Shown here in pieces: positions 12,142-19,612 of a stretch of 64,000 nt of DNA. Source of the DNA: a bacterium (GTDB taxonomy: Bacteria; Cyanobacteriota; Vampirovibrionia; Gastranaerophilales; UBA9971); assembly GCA_037147175.1 (NCBI GenBank), contig JBAWVS010000005.1, forward strand, positions 1-64,000. The letters are read 5' to 3'. The stretch's first letter is position 1. Every line of letters begins with the position of its first letter. The notes beneath the pieces were generated by a model. That model saw nothing but the letters and a program-made list of their open reading frames with translations, did no database searches and was not told the origin of the DNA. A program made the translations under genes and the position numbers.

Positions 12142-12301
12142 TAATTGCCAATTAATTTTCTTATTGTCATGTTGAGCAAAGCGAAACATCTGTCCCTTTT
12201 GGATTTTAGCTTAAATACTTTTTCGGACAGATTCTTCGGACTAAAGCCCTCAGAATGACAATACAAATATTTATGTAAATTTTGATTATCCAGGCAATTC
12301 A
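12142..12301. repeat. Nested inverted repeat, family member 1
   Basis: Outer ends read TAATTGCCAATTAAT on the left and, reversed, GAATTGCCTGGATAATC on the right. Inside, TGTCATGTTGAGCAAAGCG pairs imperfectly with the reverse of CTCAGAATGACA, and CATCTGTCC pairs with GGACAGATT. The same outer-plus-inner architecture recurs at 41044 and, in part, at 19480 and 63949. No open frame; it resembles a MITE or REP-type element. Confidence 0.7.
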
Positions 12302-12457
12302 CGTTAATTAATATTCTGCGTGTTTAAACCATCAGAATACGGCTAAGAAGCATTACCTATAGCATTCCCGCCCAGCAGGCTATTAGGTTTTTAAATATTT
12401 AATAAAAATTATACTTTTGTCGAATTAAATTAAAGTTAAAAAGAGCTAATATAATCA

Positions 12458-12507
12458 ATATCAGAAGGTAACGAAACTTGTAGTAGTTACCTTCTGATAT
12501 TTTTTTG
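12458..12507 (+). terminator. Strong orphan terminator on the plus strand
   Basis: A perfect 15-bp stem (ATATCAGAAGGTAAC and its complement) with a 13-base loop is followed directly by six T. No plus-strand gene ends here: both neighbours, dnaA and yraN, are on the minus strand. A TATAAT word sits at 12450-12455. It either ends an unannotated plus-strand small RNA or serves yraN from the other side, where the T-run is poor. Confidence 0.6.
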
Positions 12508-12520
12508 CAAAAAGCGCTTT

Positions 12521-12880
12521 TTAATAAATTCCTTTAATATAATTAATTTCAGGTTTTTCTTTAAGCAAAATACCAATTAAATCAAACCTGAAGCCTTCGT
12601 AGCTGTTATTTGGATTTTGGCTTAAGTAAATTTCAGCCAGTTTTTGGATTTTATTAAATTTTTTTTCATCAACAGATTCAAGAGGATTGCCAAAAAAATT
12701 TGAACTCCTTGCTTTTACTTCTATAAAAACAAGGGTGTTTTTGTCTTGAGCTATTATGTCTATTTCTCCCATGCGCGAAAAACGCCAGTTTTTTTCTATT
12801 ATTTTAAATCCCTGTTTTTCAAGAAAGCTCACAGCAAGGTTTTCACCCGCTTTGCCTTTTGAGAAATTCTGTTGTTTCAT
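12521..12880 (-). CDS. yraN: YraN/UPF0102 family endonuclease-like protein
   Basis: A 119-residue protein with the family pattern GKAGENLAVSFLEKQGF, then MGEIDIIAQD and LVFIEVKARSS. The Glu...Asp...Glu-x-Lys arrangement is that of a restriction-endonuclease-like (Holliday-junction-resolvase-like) fold. The cellular role is not settled. The ATG start has AGAGGA 8 bases upstream. It stands alone, divergent from prfB. Confidence 0.9.
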   Translation of the reverse strand: MKQQNFSKGKAGENLAVSFLEKQGFKIIEKNWRFSRMGEIDIIAQDKNTLVFIEVKARSSNFFGNPLESVDEKKFNKIQKLAEIYLSQNPNNSYEGFRFDLIGILLKEKPEINYIKGIY

Positions 12881-12928
12881 AATTTTTTCCTCTCCATTAT
12901 TTTAGCAGGGAATATCTTAAAAAATAAG

Positions 12929-12951
12929 CAAAAAAAACCGGCTTTCGCCGA
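12929..12951 (-). terminator. Possible minus-strand terminator or attenuator upstream of yraN
   Basis: On the minus strand, CGGC-GAAA-GCCG (a GNRA tetraloop hairpin, about 6 bp with wobble) is followed by G and eight T. It lies 50 bases before yraN with only the divergent prfB upstream, so it would end a short leader or small transcript of up to about 200 bases. The stem is short. Confidence 0.4.
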
Positions 12952-13170
12952 TAAGTCTATCACATATTAGAGAGAGGAATTAGAGAGAAGGATTGAAGGA
13001 AGATTTTCACTGGTTGCATATAATGTTTTTTCCCCTTGAGGAACAAATTTAAACGTGCATTTCTGAAATTACAAAATTTCTTAACAAAACTTTACATTTA
13101 ATATTTATTTGTAAAAAGCATGAGTGATAAAATTGTTTTAGTACATGTAAAAAAAATTAAGGATAAATAA

Positions 13171-14269
13171 ATGACCATAGAATATAAAAAAGAGCTTGAA
13201 AAAATTAACGAAATTTTGAGTCAGGTTAGAGGCTGTCTTTGACCCTGAGTCATCAATAAACAGAATAAGCAGGCTTGAAAAAAAGCTTCAGGAACCCAAT
13301 ATTTGGGATAATCCGGCCGAAGCCCAGAAACTTTCGCAGGAATTAAGCGAAATTAAAAACTCTTTTGAAGAATATAAAAACTGGAAAACTCAGGCTGAAG
13401 AAGTTGAAATTCTCATTCAGCTGGCGGAAGAAGAGCAAGATGTGTCTGTTTATCAGGAAATAGAAGAGAGTCTTGAAAAATTGACTTTGGAATTGCAAAA
13501 ATGGGAACTTCAGAAAAAGCTCGGAGGCGAGTATGACGTTTCGGATGCTATTTTGACGGTAAATGCGGGGGCTGGCGGGACTGATGCGCAGGATTGGGCG
13601 CAAATGCTTTTTAGGATGTATCTCAGGTGGGCTGAAGCAAAAGGATGGAAAACGGAAATCCTTGATACCTCCGAGGGGGAAGAAGCAGGAATAAAAAGCG
13701 CAACTGCAAAAGTCAGCGGAAAATATGCCTATGGCTACGCAAAAGCAGAAAAAGGAGTTCACAGGTTAGTCAGGATTTCTCCTTTTAACGCTAACGGCAA
13801 GCGTCAAACAAGCTTTGCTTCACTGGAAGTTAGTCCTGTTGTTCCCGATATTGAGTCAAAAGTTGAAATTAATTCTGATGAAATAGAAATTGAAACTATG
13901 CGAGCAGGCGGCGCAGGAGGTCAAAACGTAAATAAAGTTGAGTCTGCCGTAAGAATAATTCATAAACCGACAGGAATTGTCGTAAAATGTCAACAGGAAC
14001 GCTCTCAGCTTCAGAACAGAGAAAACGCCATGCAGTTATTAGCTTCTAAACTCCTTGCGTTAAAACAGGCAGAGCATGAAAAGAAAACTTCTGAGCTTAA
14101 AGGTGAAGCTATGGATGTAAATTTCGGAAGCCAGATAAGGTCTTACGTTTTTCATCCGTACAGTCTTGTAAAAGACCATCGTACAAATTATGAAACAGGA
14201 AATGTTGATGCTGTTATGAACGGTGAAATTAATGAATTTATTGAAGCGTATCTGAAGAAATACTCATAA
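13171..14269 (+). CDS. prfB: Peptide chain release factor 2 (programmed +1 frameshift)
   Basis: RF2 releases peptides at UGA and UAA. Codons 1-23 run from ATG 13171 to CTT 13237-13239, then an in-frame TGA; the rest is in the +1 frame from 13241 to the TAA at 14267. The joined product is 365 residues, the same length as the E. coli protein. The stop-codon-recognition tripeptide SPF is in [12 protein letters not shown], and the catalytic GGQ in [15 protein letters not shown] falls at about residues 249-251. This is a working autoregulatory frameshift, not a broken gene: low RF2 favours the shift. An AAGGA 8 bases before ATG serves as binding site. Confidence 0.96.
13225..13243 (+). promoter_or_regulatory. 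prfB programmed frameshift site
   Basis: The stretch AGAGGCTGTCTTTGAC has the three canonical parts: an internal Shine-Dalgarno-like AGAGG, the slippery CTT, and TGA followed by C (a weak termination context). Both position and layout match the well-studied RF2 element. Confidence 0.93.
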
Positions 14270-14293
14270 AAAGCAAGAAGGCAAACAAAAAAA

Positions 14294-15139
14294 ATGAAAA
14301 ACTTTTCTTTTAAAAACATCATAAAAATCTTACTATTATTAGCTTTTTTAATTTTGGTTGTTATAAGTTTTTTTATTGAACCTAATGAGATTGTTGTTAA
14401 TAAAATAACTATAAAACTTAATCATTGGAATAAAAAACACGATAATCTCAGAATAGCTATAATTTCAGATATTCATGCAGGCGCCCCTTTTATCAATTCT
14501 AAAAAGCTGGAAAAAATTGTAGAACTATCCAATAAAGAAAAGCCGGATTTAATTTTATTACCGGGTGATTTTGTAAGTCATGGTGTTATTGGAGAAAAAT
14601 TTGTAAAACCTGAGCTTGTGGCTGATATTTTATCAAAATTAAAATCAAAATACGGAATAATAGCTGTTCTTGGAAATAATGACTGGAAATATAACGGGAA
14701 AAAAGTTGACGCAGTTTTAGAAAATAAAAAAATAACAGTATTAGAAAACAATGTCAAAGAATTGCTTATTAATGGTAAACCTTTATGGATTGCAGGAGTT
14801 GCAGATTTAATGGAAAGGTTTCCCGAGATTGATACGACTTTAAGTAAAGTAAAAGACAACAGTCCTGTTTTATTATTAAGTCATAATCCCGATGTATTCC
14901 CTTTTGTGCCTGAAAGGGTAAGTTTGACTATATCAGGACATACACACGGAGGGCAGGTAAATCTTCCTGTCTTCGGCAGATTAGTTGTCCCATCCGGCTT
15001 TGGTCAGCGTTATGCTTTCGGTCATGTGCATGAAAATAACAAAGATTTATTTGTCAGTACAGGTATTGGCACAAGCATAATTCCTGTGAGATTTAAAGTC
15101 GTCCCTGAAATTGAAATTATCACTGTTAAAAGCAAATAA
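14294..15139 (+). CDS. Membrane-anchored calcineurin-like metallophosphoesterase (YkuE/YaeI type)
   Basis: An N-terminal membrane segment (about residues 10-28) is followed by a two-metal phosphoesterase domain. Metal-binding motifs appear in order: SDIHAG, GDFVSHG, GNNDW (Asn where GNHD is usual), SHNPD and SGHTHGGQ. The family includes enzymes acting on lipid head groups such as UDP-diacylglucosamine, but the substrate cannot be read from sequence. 281 residues, complete. It begins 24 bases after prfB and may share its transcript. Confidence 0.85.
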   Translation: MKNFSFKNIIKILLLLAFLILVVISFFIEPNEIVVNKITIKLNHWNKKHDNLRIAIISDIHAGAPFINSKKLEKIVELSNKEKPDLILLPGDFVSHGVIGEKFVKPELVADILSKLKSKYGIIAVLGNNDWKYNGKKVDAVLENKKITVLENNVKELLINGKPLWIAGVADLMERFPEIDTTLSKVKDNSPVLLLSHNPDVFPFVPERVSLTISGHTHGGQVNLPVFGRLVVPSGFGQRYAFGHVHENNKDLFVSTGIGTSIIPVRFKVVPEIEIITVKSK

Positions 15140-15152
15140 ATTATTTTTATTT

Positions 15153-16730
15153 TTAACAATGTACCGGCTCTTTTTCTGTAGGTTTTAAACCTGAAGCTTC
15201 TCTCTCAATGCGACCGGTTTTAACTTCAAAAGGTTTAGTTGAAAAATTTTGTTTTAAATATTCAAGAAGTCCGCTCTGGTGATTGAAAGGATAAATTTTA
15301 ACATTTGGTTCATGAGGTTCTTTTTTCAAACTGGACATTCCGCTTGCACCTTGCATAAGGTAGGTATCATAAACCACCGTGTATTTTTTATTGTCAGGCA
15401 TTTTATCCAAACATTCGCCCAGGCTACCATTTTTGTTGATTAAATAAACATTTTTTACTTTATTATCTTTACCAATCGTATATCTCATACCGCCGACCTG
15501 TAATAAACCAAGGGTTGGTTTAGGAAATGTTGAGGTTTCTACGCCCCAATTAAGAGCATCAAATAATTGTTTTTTTGTAAAAGTCGCTTCTACCATAGTT
15601 ACACTATGGGTAAAAGGAAAAGCATCTTTTATATTTTTTGTAGTAATCTCACCTTTTGGAAGATCTGCTTTAATTTCCCCTGAATTTATCAGTGCTATTT
15701 GAATGTTAGACTGCGGGCTTATTTTATTTGCTATCCAGAGCATTGAATCAGCCAACAGGTTTGCAACAGGATTTTCTTCTGTTTTTCTTTTTTTGCATTC
15801 TAAACTTTGATTGGAATAACTTATCACTTTATTATTTTGCAGGATTTTTTCTTCTAATTTTACAACTTCTGTGGATATAGGATATTCCTTTGTGTTTTTA
15901 ATTTTATTTTTGCATTTATCGGGTATCAGAACCCCATCATCATTAAATACAGTTTTCAAAATTCCAAAAGTCCCTAAGTCCTCGGTATCTTTATTGTCAT
16001 CATTTGCAGCTTCAGCGGATACAACTTTTACGGGTTCGCCTCGTTCTGATACAGACCAGCTGTCGACTTTTTTATGATCATGTCCTCCAATAATTACGTC
16101 AATACCGCCAATCTTTGCAAGATTTTTGTAATATTCAAAATGTTGTTTGGATTTTTCTCCGGTATGGGCTAATAAGAAAATTTTGTTTATACCCTGTTTT
16201 TCCAATATTTTTACTTCTTGTTTTACTGCTTTTACTGTTTTTTCAAAATCTTTTACAGAAACATAATCGTTAAAATCTGCTTTAAAAATAAGTTCCGCAG
16301 AATCAAAAGCAGTAACCCCGATAACGCCGACACGTTCTCCTTTTCGTTCAATAACTGTTGATTTTGCTATTTTATTTTCCATTTCGTTAGGTTTTGAAAA
16401 AGAAAGATTTGCTGACAGGAATTTAAAACTTGGTTTTGCTATTTCAATAGCTTTAGCCCAGTAGTTGCCGCCTTCTATTTCATGATTTCCTGCGCAGGAA
16501 GCGTCTAATCCGATTAAATTCATTAATTTAATCAGTAAAATATTTGGCTCTAAATCACTGGCAAAATTTATATCTCCTCCGGCAAATTTTAGAGTTCTTT
16601 TGTCTTTATTTTCTCTGTCAAATTCATCAACAGCAGTCTTAAAGTGCTTTATATTGTCTACTTTGGCGTGTACATCATTGAAATATAAAACATTAAAATC
16701 TGTATTGCCTCTGAAAGATATGGGAAACAT
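15153..16730 (-). CDS. 5'-nucleotidase / 2',3'-cyclic phosphodiesterase family protein, without signal peptide
   Basis: The N-terminal metallophosphoesterase domain shows LYFNDVHAK, KFAGGDIN, AGNHEIEGG, LLAHTGE and GGHDHKK. A C-terminal 5'-nucleotidase substrate domain follows (ALINSGEIKADLP; FPFTHSVTMVEATFTKKQLFDALNWG). These enzymes are normally exported, yet this one begins MFPISFRGNTDFNVLYFND with no signal peptide. The SFRG near the start recurs in other unrelated proteins here (see findings). The likely substrate is a nucleotide or a UDP-sugar. It is convergent with the preceding phosphoesterase gene. The ribosome-binding site is weak. Confidence 0.85.
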   Translation of the reverse strand: MFPISFRGNTDFNVLYFNDVHAKVDNIKHFKTAVDEFDRENKDKRTLKFAGGDINFASDLEPNILLIKLMNLIGLDASCAGNHEIEGGNYWAKAIEIAKPSFKFLSANLSFSKPNEMENKIAKSTVIERKGERVGVIGVTAFDSAELIFKADFNDYVSVKDFEKTVKAVKQEVKILEKQGINKIFLLAHTGEKSKQHFEYYKNLAKIGGIDVIIGGHDHKKVDSWSVSERGEPVKVVSAEAANDDNKDTEDLGTFGILKTVFNDDGVLIPDKCKNKIKNTKEYPISTEVVKLEEKILQNNKVISYSNQSLECKKRKTEENPVANLLADSMLWIANKISPQSNIQIALINSGEIKADLPKGEITTKNIKDAFPFTHSVTMVEATFTKKQLFDALNWGVETSTFPKPTLGLLQVGGMRYTIGKDNKVKNVYLINKNGSLGECLDKMPDNKKYTVVYDTYLMQGASGMSSLKKEPHEPNVKIYPFNHQSGLLEYLKQNFSTKPFEVKTGRIEREASGLKPTEKEPVHC

Positions 16731-16936
16731 TGTCGAGTTCTCTTTTATAGTAGATTCTATCTATGTAAAACCCAAACATAAAAAAATTTACCTGTACAGC
16801 ATATAATGTTAAGAATAATTAAGAACAGTTTTTTTGATTTGTTTTAATATAAAAATATTTATACAAATAGCGAATTTTAATATCTTAATATTGCTTTTAA
16901 AATTAATTTCATCTTTATAAAAACAGGATGGAAAAA

Positions 16937-18535
16937 ATGATTGATGAAAAAATATTCAAATTATCCACGGAAGGGCTGAGCTTAAGCGATCGCAAAAAAG
17001 CGTTGAATGAGTATATTGGTCATGTTGACGAGCAAAGTAAGCATTTTTTGGGATATCAAAATGTCCAAACATTAAATTATGAAGAGGATATAAAAGAATT
17101 TTTAAATTTTCACGTTAATAATATTGGAGATCCGTTTGTTTCAGGGAATTATACACCTAACAGCAAAGCTATAGAAAGAGCTGTACTGGATTATTATGCC
17201 AAACTCTGGAATGCAAAGACTCCTCATGATTTTAAAGATCCAGAGAGTTATTGGGGTTATTCATTAACAATGGGCAGTACAGAAGGAAACCTTTACGGAA
17301 TTTGGAATGCCAGAGATTATTTGTCAGGGAAAAAACTTTTGATTGATAATGGAAACGAACATAAAAACGGAAAACACAGGACACAATATATTCATGCGCT
17401 TTCTTCACAGGGCAATCCAAATGCTTACAGGCCTGTAGCGTTTTTTTCCGAAGATACTCATTATTCAATCATTAAAGCAATGCGTGTTCTTCAGATTCCA
17501 ACTTTTTATGATATAGGCAAAAATCTTTATCCGTGCCAAAATCCTCTAAGTTTGACAGGAGAGTGGACGAAAGACTTTTTCGAAGTACCGTCATTGAACG
17601 GCAGCAAGGGAACAGGGGCAATAGATGTAGAAAAACTCTCTATTCTTGTGGAGTTTTTTGCAGCAAAGGGGTATCCTATCCTCGTTGTTTGTAATTATGG
17701 AACAACTTTTAAGGGTGCTTATGATGATGTTCAAGCAATAGGCGAAAAATTAATGCCGATTTTTGAGAAATACGGACTGGTAAATAGGGAAGTTATTTAT
17801 GATGAGCAAGGGCATTCGGATGTTCGCAACGGTTATTGGATTCATGTTGACGGTGCGTTAGGCGCATCATACATGCCTTTTCTGGAAATGGCTTATAATC
17901 GGGGCGAAATAGCCGAGCGAGGTCCGATTTTTGATTTTCGTCTTCCGTATGTTAATTCTATTGTTACAAGCGGGCATAAATGGGTTGGGACTCCATGGCC
18001 AAGCGGGATTTTTATGACAAAGGTTAAATATCAGTTAATTCCCCCTGATGCTCCGGAATATATAGGCTCTCCCGATACCACGTTTGCCGGATCCCGTAAT
18101 GGTTTATCACCTGTAATTTTGTGGGATTTTCTTGCTCAAAATTCTTACCAGAATTTAATTGACAGGGCTGTGCGTTGCGAAAATCTTGCAAATTATGCGG
18201 AAGAACAGCTTAAAACAGTTCAGAAATACCACCCTGAGCTTGATTTGTTTATTGAGCGAACACCTTTATCGTTAACAGTACGTTTTAGAAAACCTAATGG
18301 CAGGATTGTTTATAAACATTCGCTTTCTTGCGAGACCCTATTAATTAATGATGAAGAAAGACATTATGCACATATATTTACTATGGATTCGGTAACTAAA
18401 GAGCAGATTGACGAGTTTATAAGTGAGCTTAAAGAGCCTGATGCTTTTGATGCCGAAAAAATATCCGCAAAACTCAAACGAAAAACAACTCGAAAAGCAG
18501 CTTTTTTAAGCGAACGTGAACGTGGTTGGAGATAA
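16937..18535 (+). CDS. Group II PLP-dependent decarboxylase (histidine/aromatic amino acid decarboxylase-like)
   Basis: A fold-type I PLP enzyme. SLTMGSTEGNLYGIW is the cofactor-phosphate region, HVDGALGA carries the Asp that pairs with the PLP nitrogen, and TSGHKWVGTPWPSG holds the Schiff-base lysine (about Lys348). It resembles bacterial histidine decarboxylase and glutamate decarboxylase; the substrate cannot be decided from these motifs. The start ATG 16937 is preferred because AGGA is 8 bases upstream; the ATG three codons earlier sits directly on that site. An SDR gene follows in the same direction after 62 bases, which could act on the amine or on something unrelated. Confidence 0.8.
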   Translation: MIDEKIFKLSTEGLSLSDRKKALNEYIGHVDEQSKHFLGYQNVQTLNYEEDIKEFLNFHVNNIGDPFVSGNYTPNSKAIERAVLDYYAKLWNAKTPHDFKDPESYWGYSLTMGSTEGNLYGIWNARDYLSGKKLLIDNGNEHKNGKHRTQYIHALSSQGNPNAYRPVAFFSEDTHYSIIKAMRVLQIPTFYDIGKNLYPCQNPLSLTGEWTKDFFEVPSLNGSKGTGAIDVEKLSILVEFFAAKGYPILVVCNYGTTFKGAYDDVQAIGEKLMPIFEKYGLVNREVIYDEQGHSDVRNGYWIHVDGALGASYMPFLEMAYNRGEIAERGPIFDFRLPYVNSIVTSGHKWVGTPWPSGIFMTKVKYQLIPPDAPEYIGSPDTTFAGSRNGLSPVILWDFLAQNSYQNLIDRAVRCENLANYAEEQLKTVQKYHPELDLFIERTPLSLTVRFRKPNGRIVYKHSLSCETLLINDEERHYAHIFTMDSVTKEQIDEFISELKEPDAFDAEKISAKLKRKTTRKAAFLSERERGWR

Positions 18536-18597
18536 AGTTTTTAAATAAACTTATAATGTAATAAAATAATCTTGTACAAAATTTAAAAGGTGAAAAA

Positions 18598-19476
18598 ATG
18601 TCTGGAGAAAAAAAATATATTTTTATAACAGGAACTTCTTCCGGAATAGGAAAAGTTTCAGCCATTACCCTTGCAAAAAAGGGGTTTCATGTTTTTGCAG
18701 GGGTTAGAAAGCAAGAAGATGCAGAAAATTTAAAAGCAGAAAACCCGGATATTACACCGATTTTTATAGATGTAACAAATCAGGATTCAGTTAACGGGGC
18801 TTTTAACAAAATTTCGGAAATAACAGCAGATAAGGGACTTTACGGTCTTGTGAATAATGCGGGGATAGCAGTAGCAGGTCCGCTAGAGTTTTTGCCGATA
18901 GACAGGTTAAGGCTTCAGCTAGAAATAAACGTGATCGGGCAAATAAGCGTTATTCAAAAAATGCTTCCGCTTATAAGAAAAGGACAGGGAAGAATTATAA
19001 ATATAAGTTCTATAGCGGGATTTACCGCTTTTCCGTTCAAAGGTGCTTATGCTGCTTCAAAATTTGCTGTTGAAGCCTTGTCAGACTCCTTAAGAAGAGA
19101 ATTAAGACCGTGGAAAATACCGATTTCTATTGTTGAGCCGGGTGTTATAAAAACTCCTATCTGGCAAAAATCAATAAACCTCGTGGAAGAAATAGTCGCA
19201 GAAATGCCTTCCGAAGCCGAAAAATATTACGGTGCCGTTTACCGGAACCTGTTAGAAAGAACTTTGAAAAGGGTTGAAAGAAGCGGATCAGCTCCCGAGC
19301 AAGTAGCCAATGCAATATTTCACGCTTTAACTTCCAAAAAGCCTAAAACACGTTATCTTGTCGGACAAGATGCGCATTTTCTCTCGAAAATTTTAACAAA
19401 GTTGCCGGATTCTCTTATAGACACATTTATTTGTAAACGTGTCGGACTTGATAAATGCGAGTTTGAGACTAATTAA
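18598..19476 (+). CDS. Short-chain dehydrogenase/reductase
   Basis: A classical SDR of 292 residues. The Rossmann dinucleotide motif TGTSSGIG is at residues 11-18, NNAG at 86-89, the catalytic Ser in NISSIAG (about 138), and the catalytic pair in YAASK (Tyr151, Lys155). The substrate is unknown; the C-terminal extension resembles SDRs acting on steroid- or retinol-like lipids, but that is only a resemblance. AAAGG lies 8 bases before the ATG. A nested inverted repeat follows the gene. Confidence 0.9.
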   Translation: MSGEKKYIFITGTSSGIGKVSAITLAKKGFHVFAGVRKQEDAENLKAENPDITPIFIDVTNQDSVNGAFNKISEITADKGLYGLVNNAGIAVAGPLEFLPIDRLRLQLEINVIGQISVIQKMLPLIRKGQGRIINISSIAGFTAFPFKGAYAASKFAVEALSDSLRRELRPWKIPISIVEPGVIKTPIWQKSINLVEEIVAEMPSEAEKYYGAVYRNLLERTLKRVERSGSAPEQVANAIFHALTSKKPKTRYLVGQDAHFLSKILTKLPDSLIDTFICKRVGLDKCEFETN

Positions 19477-19479
19477 CCA

Positions 19480-19574
19480 GAATTGCCGATTAAATTTATG
19501 AATCAACCCATTTTATTTCTTATAGATTGCTTCGCTATGCTCGCAATGACGATTTTAGCGATTTAATAATTCGA
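19480..19574. repeat. Nested inverted repeat, family member 2 (lacks one inner arm)
   Basis: The left outer end GAATTGCCGATTAAAT and the right outer end GCGATTTAATAATTCG match the element at 41044. The right inner arm TAGATTGCTTCGCTATGCTC is the same as at 41120 for all 20 bases and continues GCAATGA. The left inner arm is absent, so this is a shortened copy. Confidence 0.75.
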
Positions 19575-19612
19575 GTAAACTAAAGATTCGTTATTTTTTA
19601 GAGCTGATTTTC

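Larger units (their letters stand above)
12074..12520. other. Spacer upstream of dnaA with repeat and orphan hairpins
   Basis: A 447-base gap between two minus-strand genes. It holds a nested inverted repeat (12142-12301), a weaker hairpin with a T-run (about 12354-12392: CCTATAGC pairs with GCTATTAGG) and a very strong plus-strand terminator (12458-12507). The only DnaA-box-like word is one imperfect TTATCCAGG near 12288. No coding frame. Confidence 0.5.

Noticed and set aside
12074-12520. Replication origin beside dnaA
   Set aside because: Only one imperfect DnaA-box-like word and no dnaN or other origin genes; the gap is filled by a repeat and hairpins.
13240-13242. Premature stop in prfB, i.e. 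a broken gene
   Set aside because: It is the canonical programmed frameshift, and the downstream frame is complete with SPF and GGQ.
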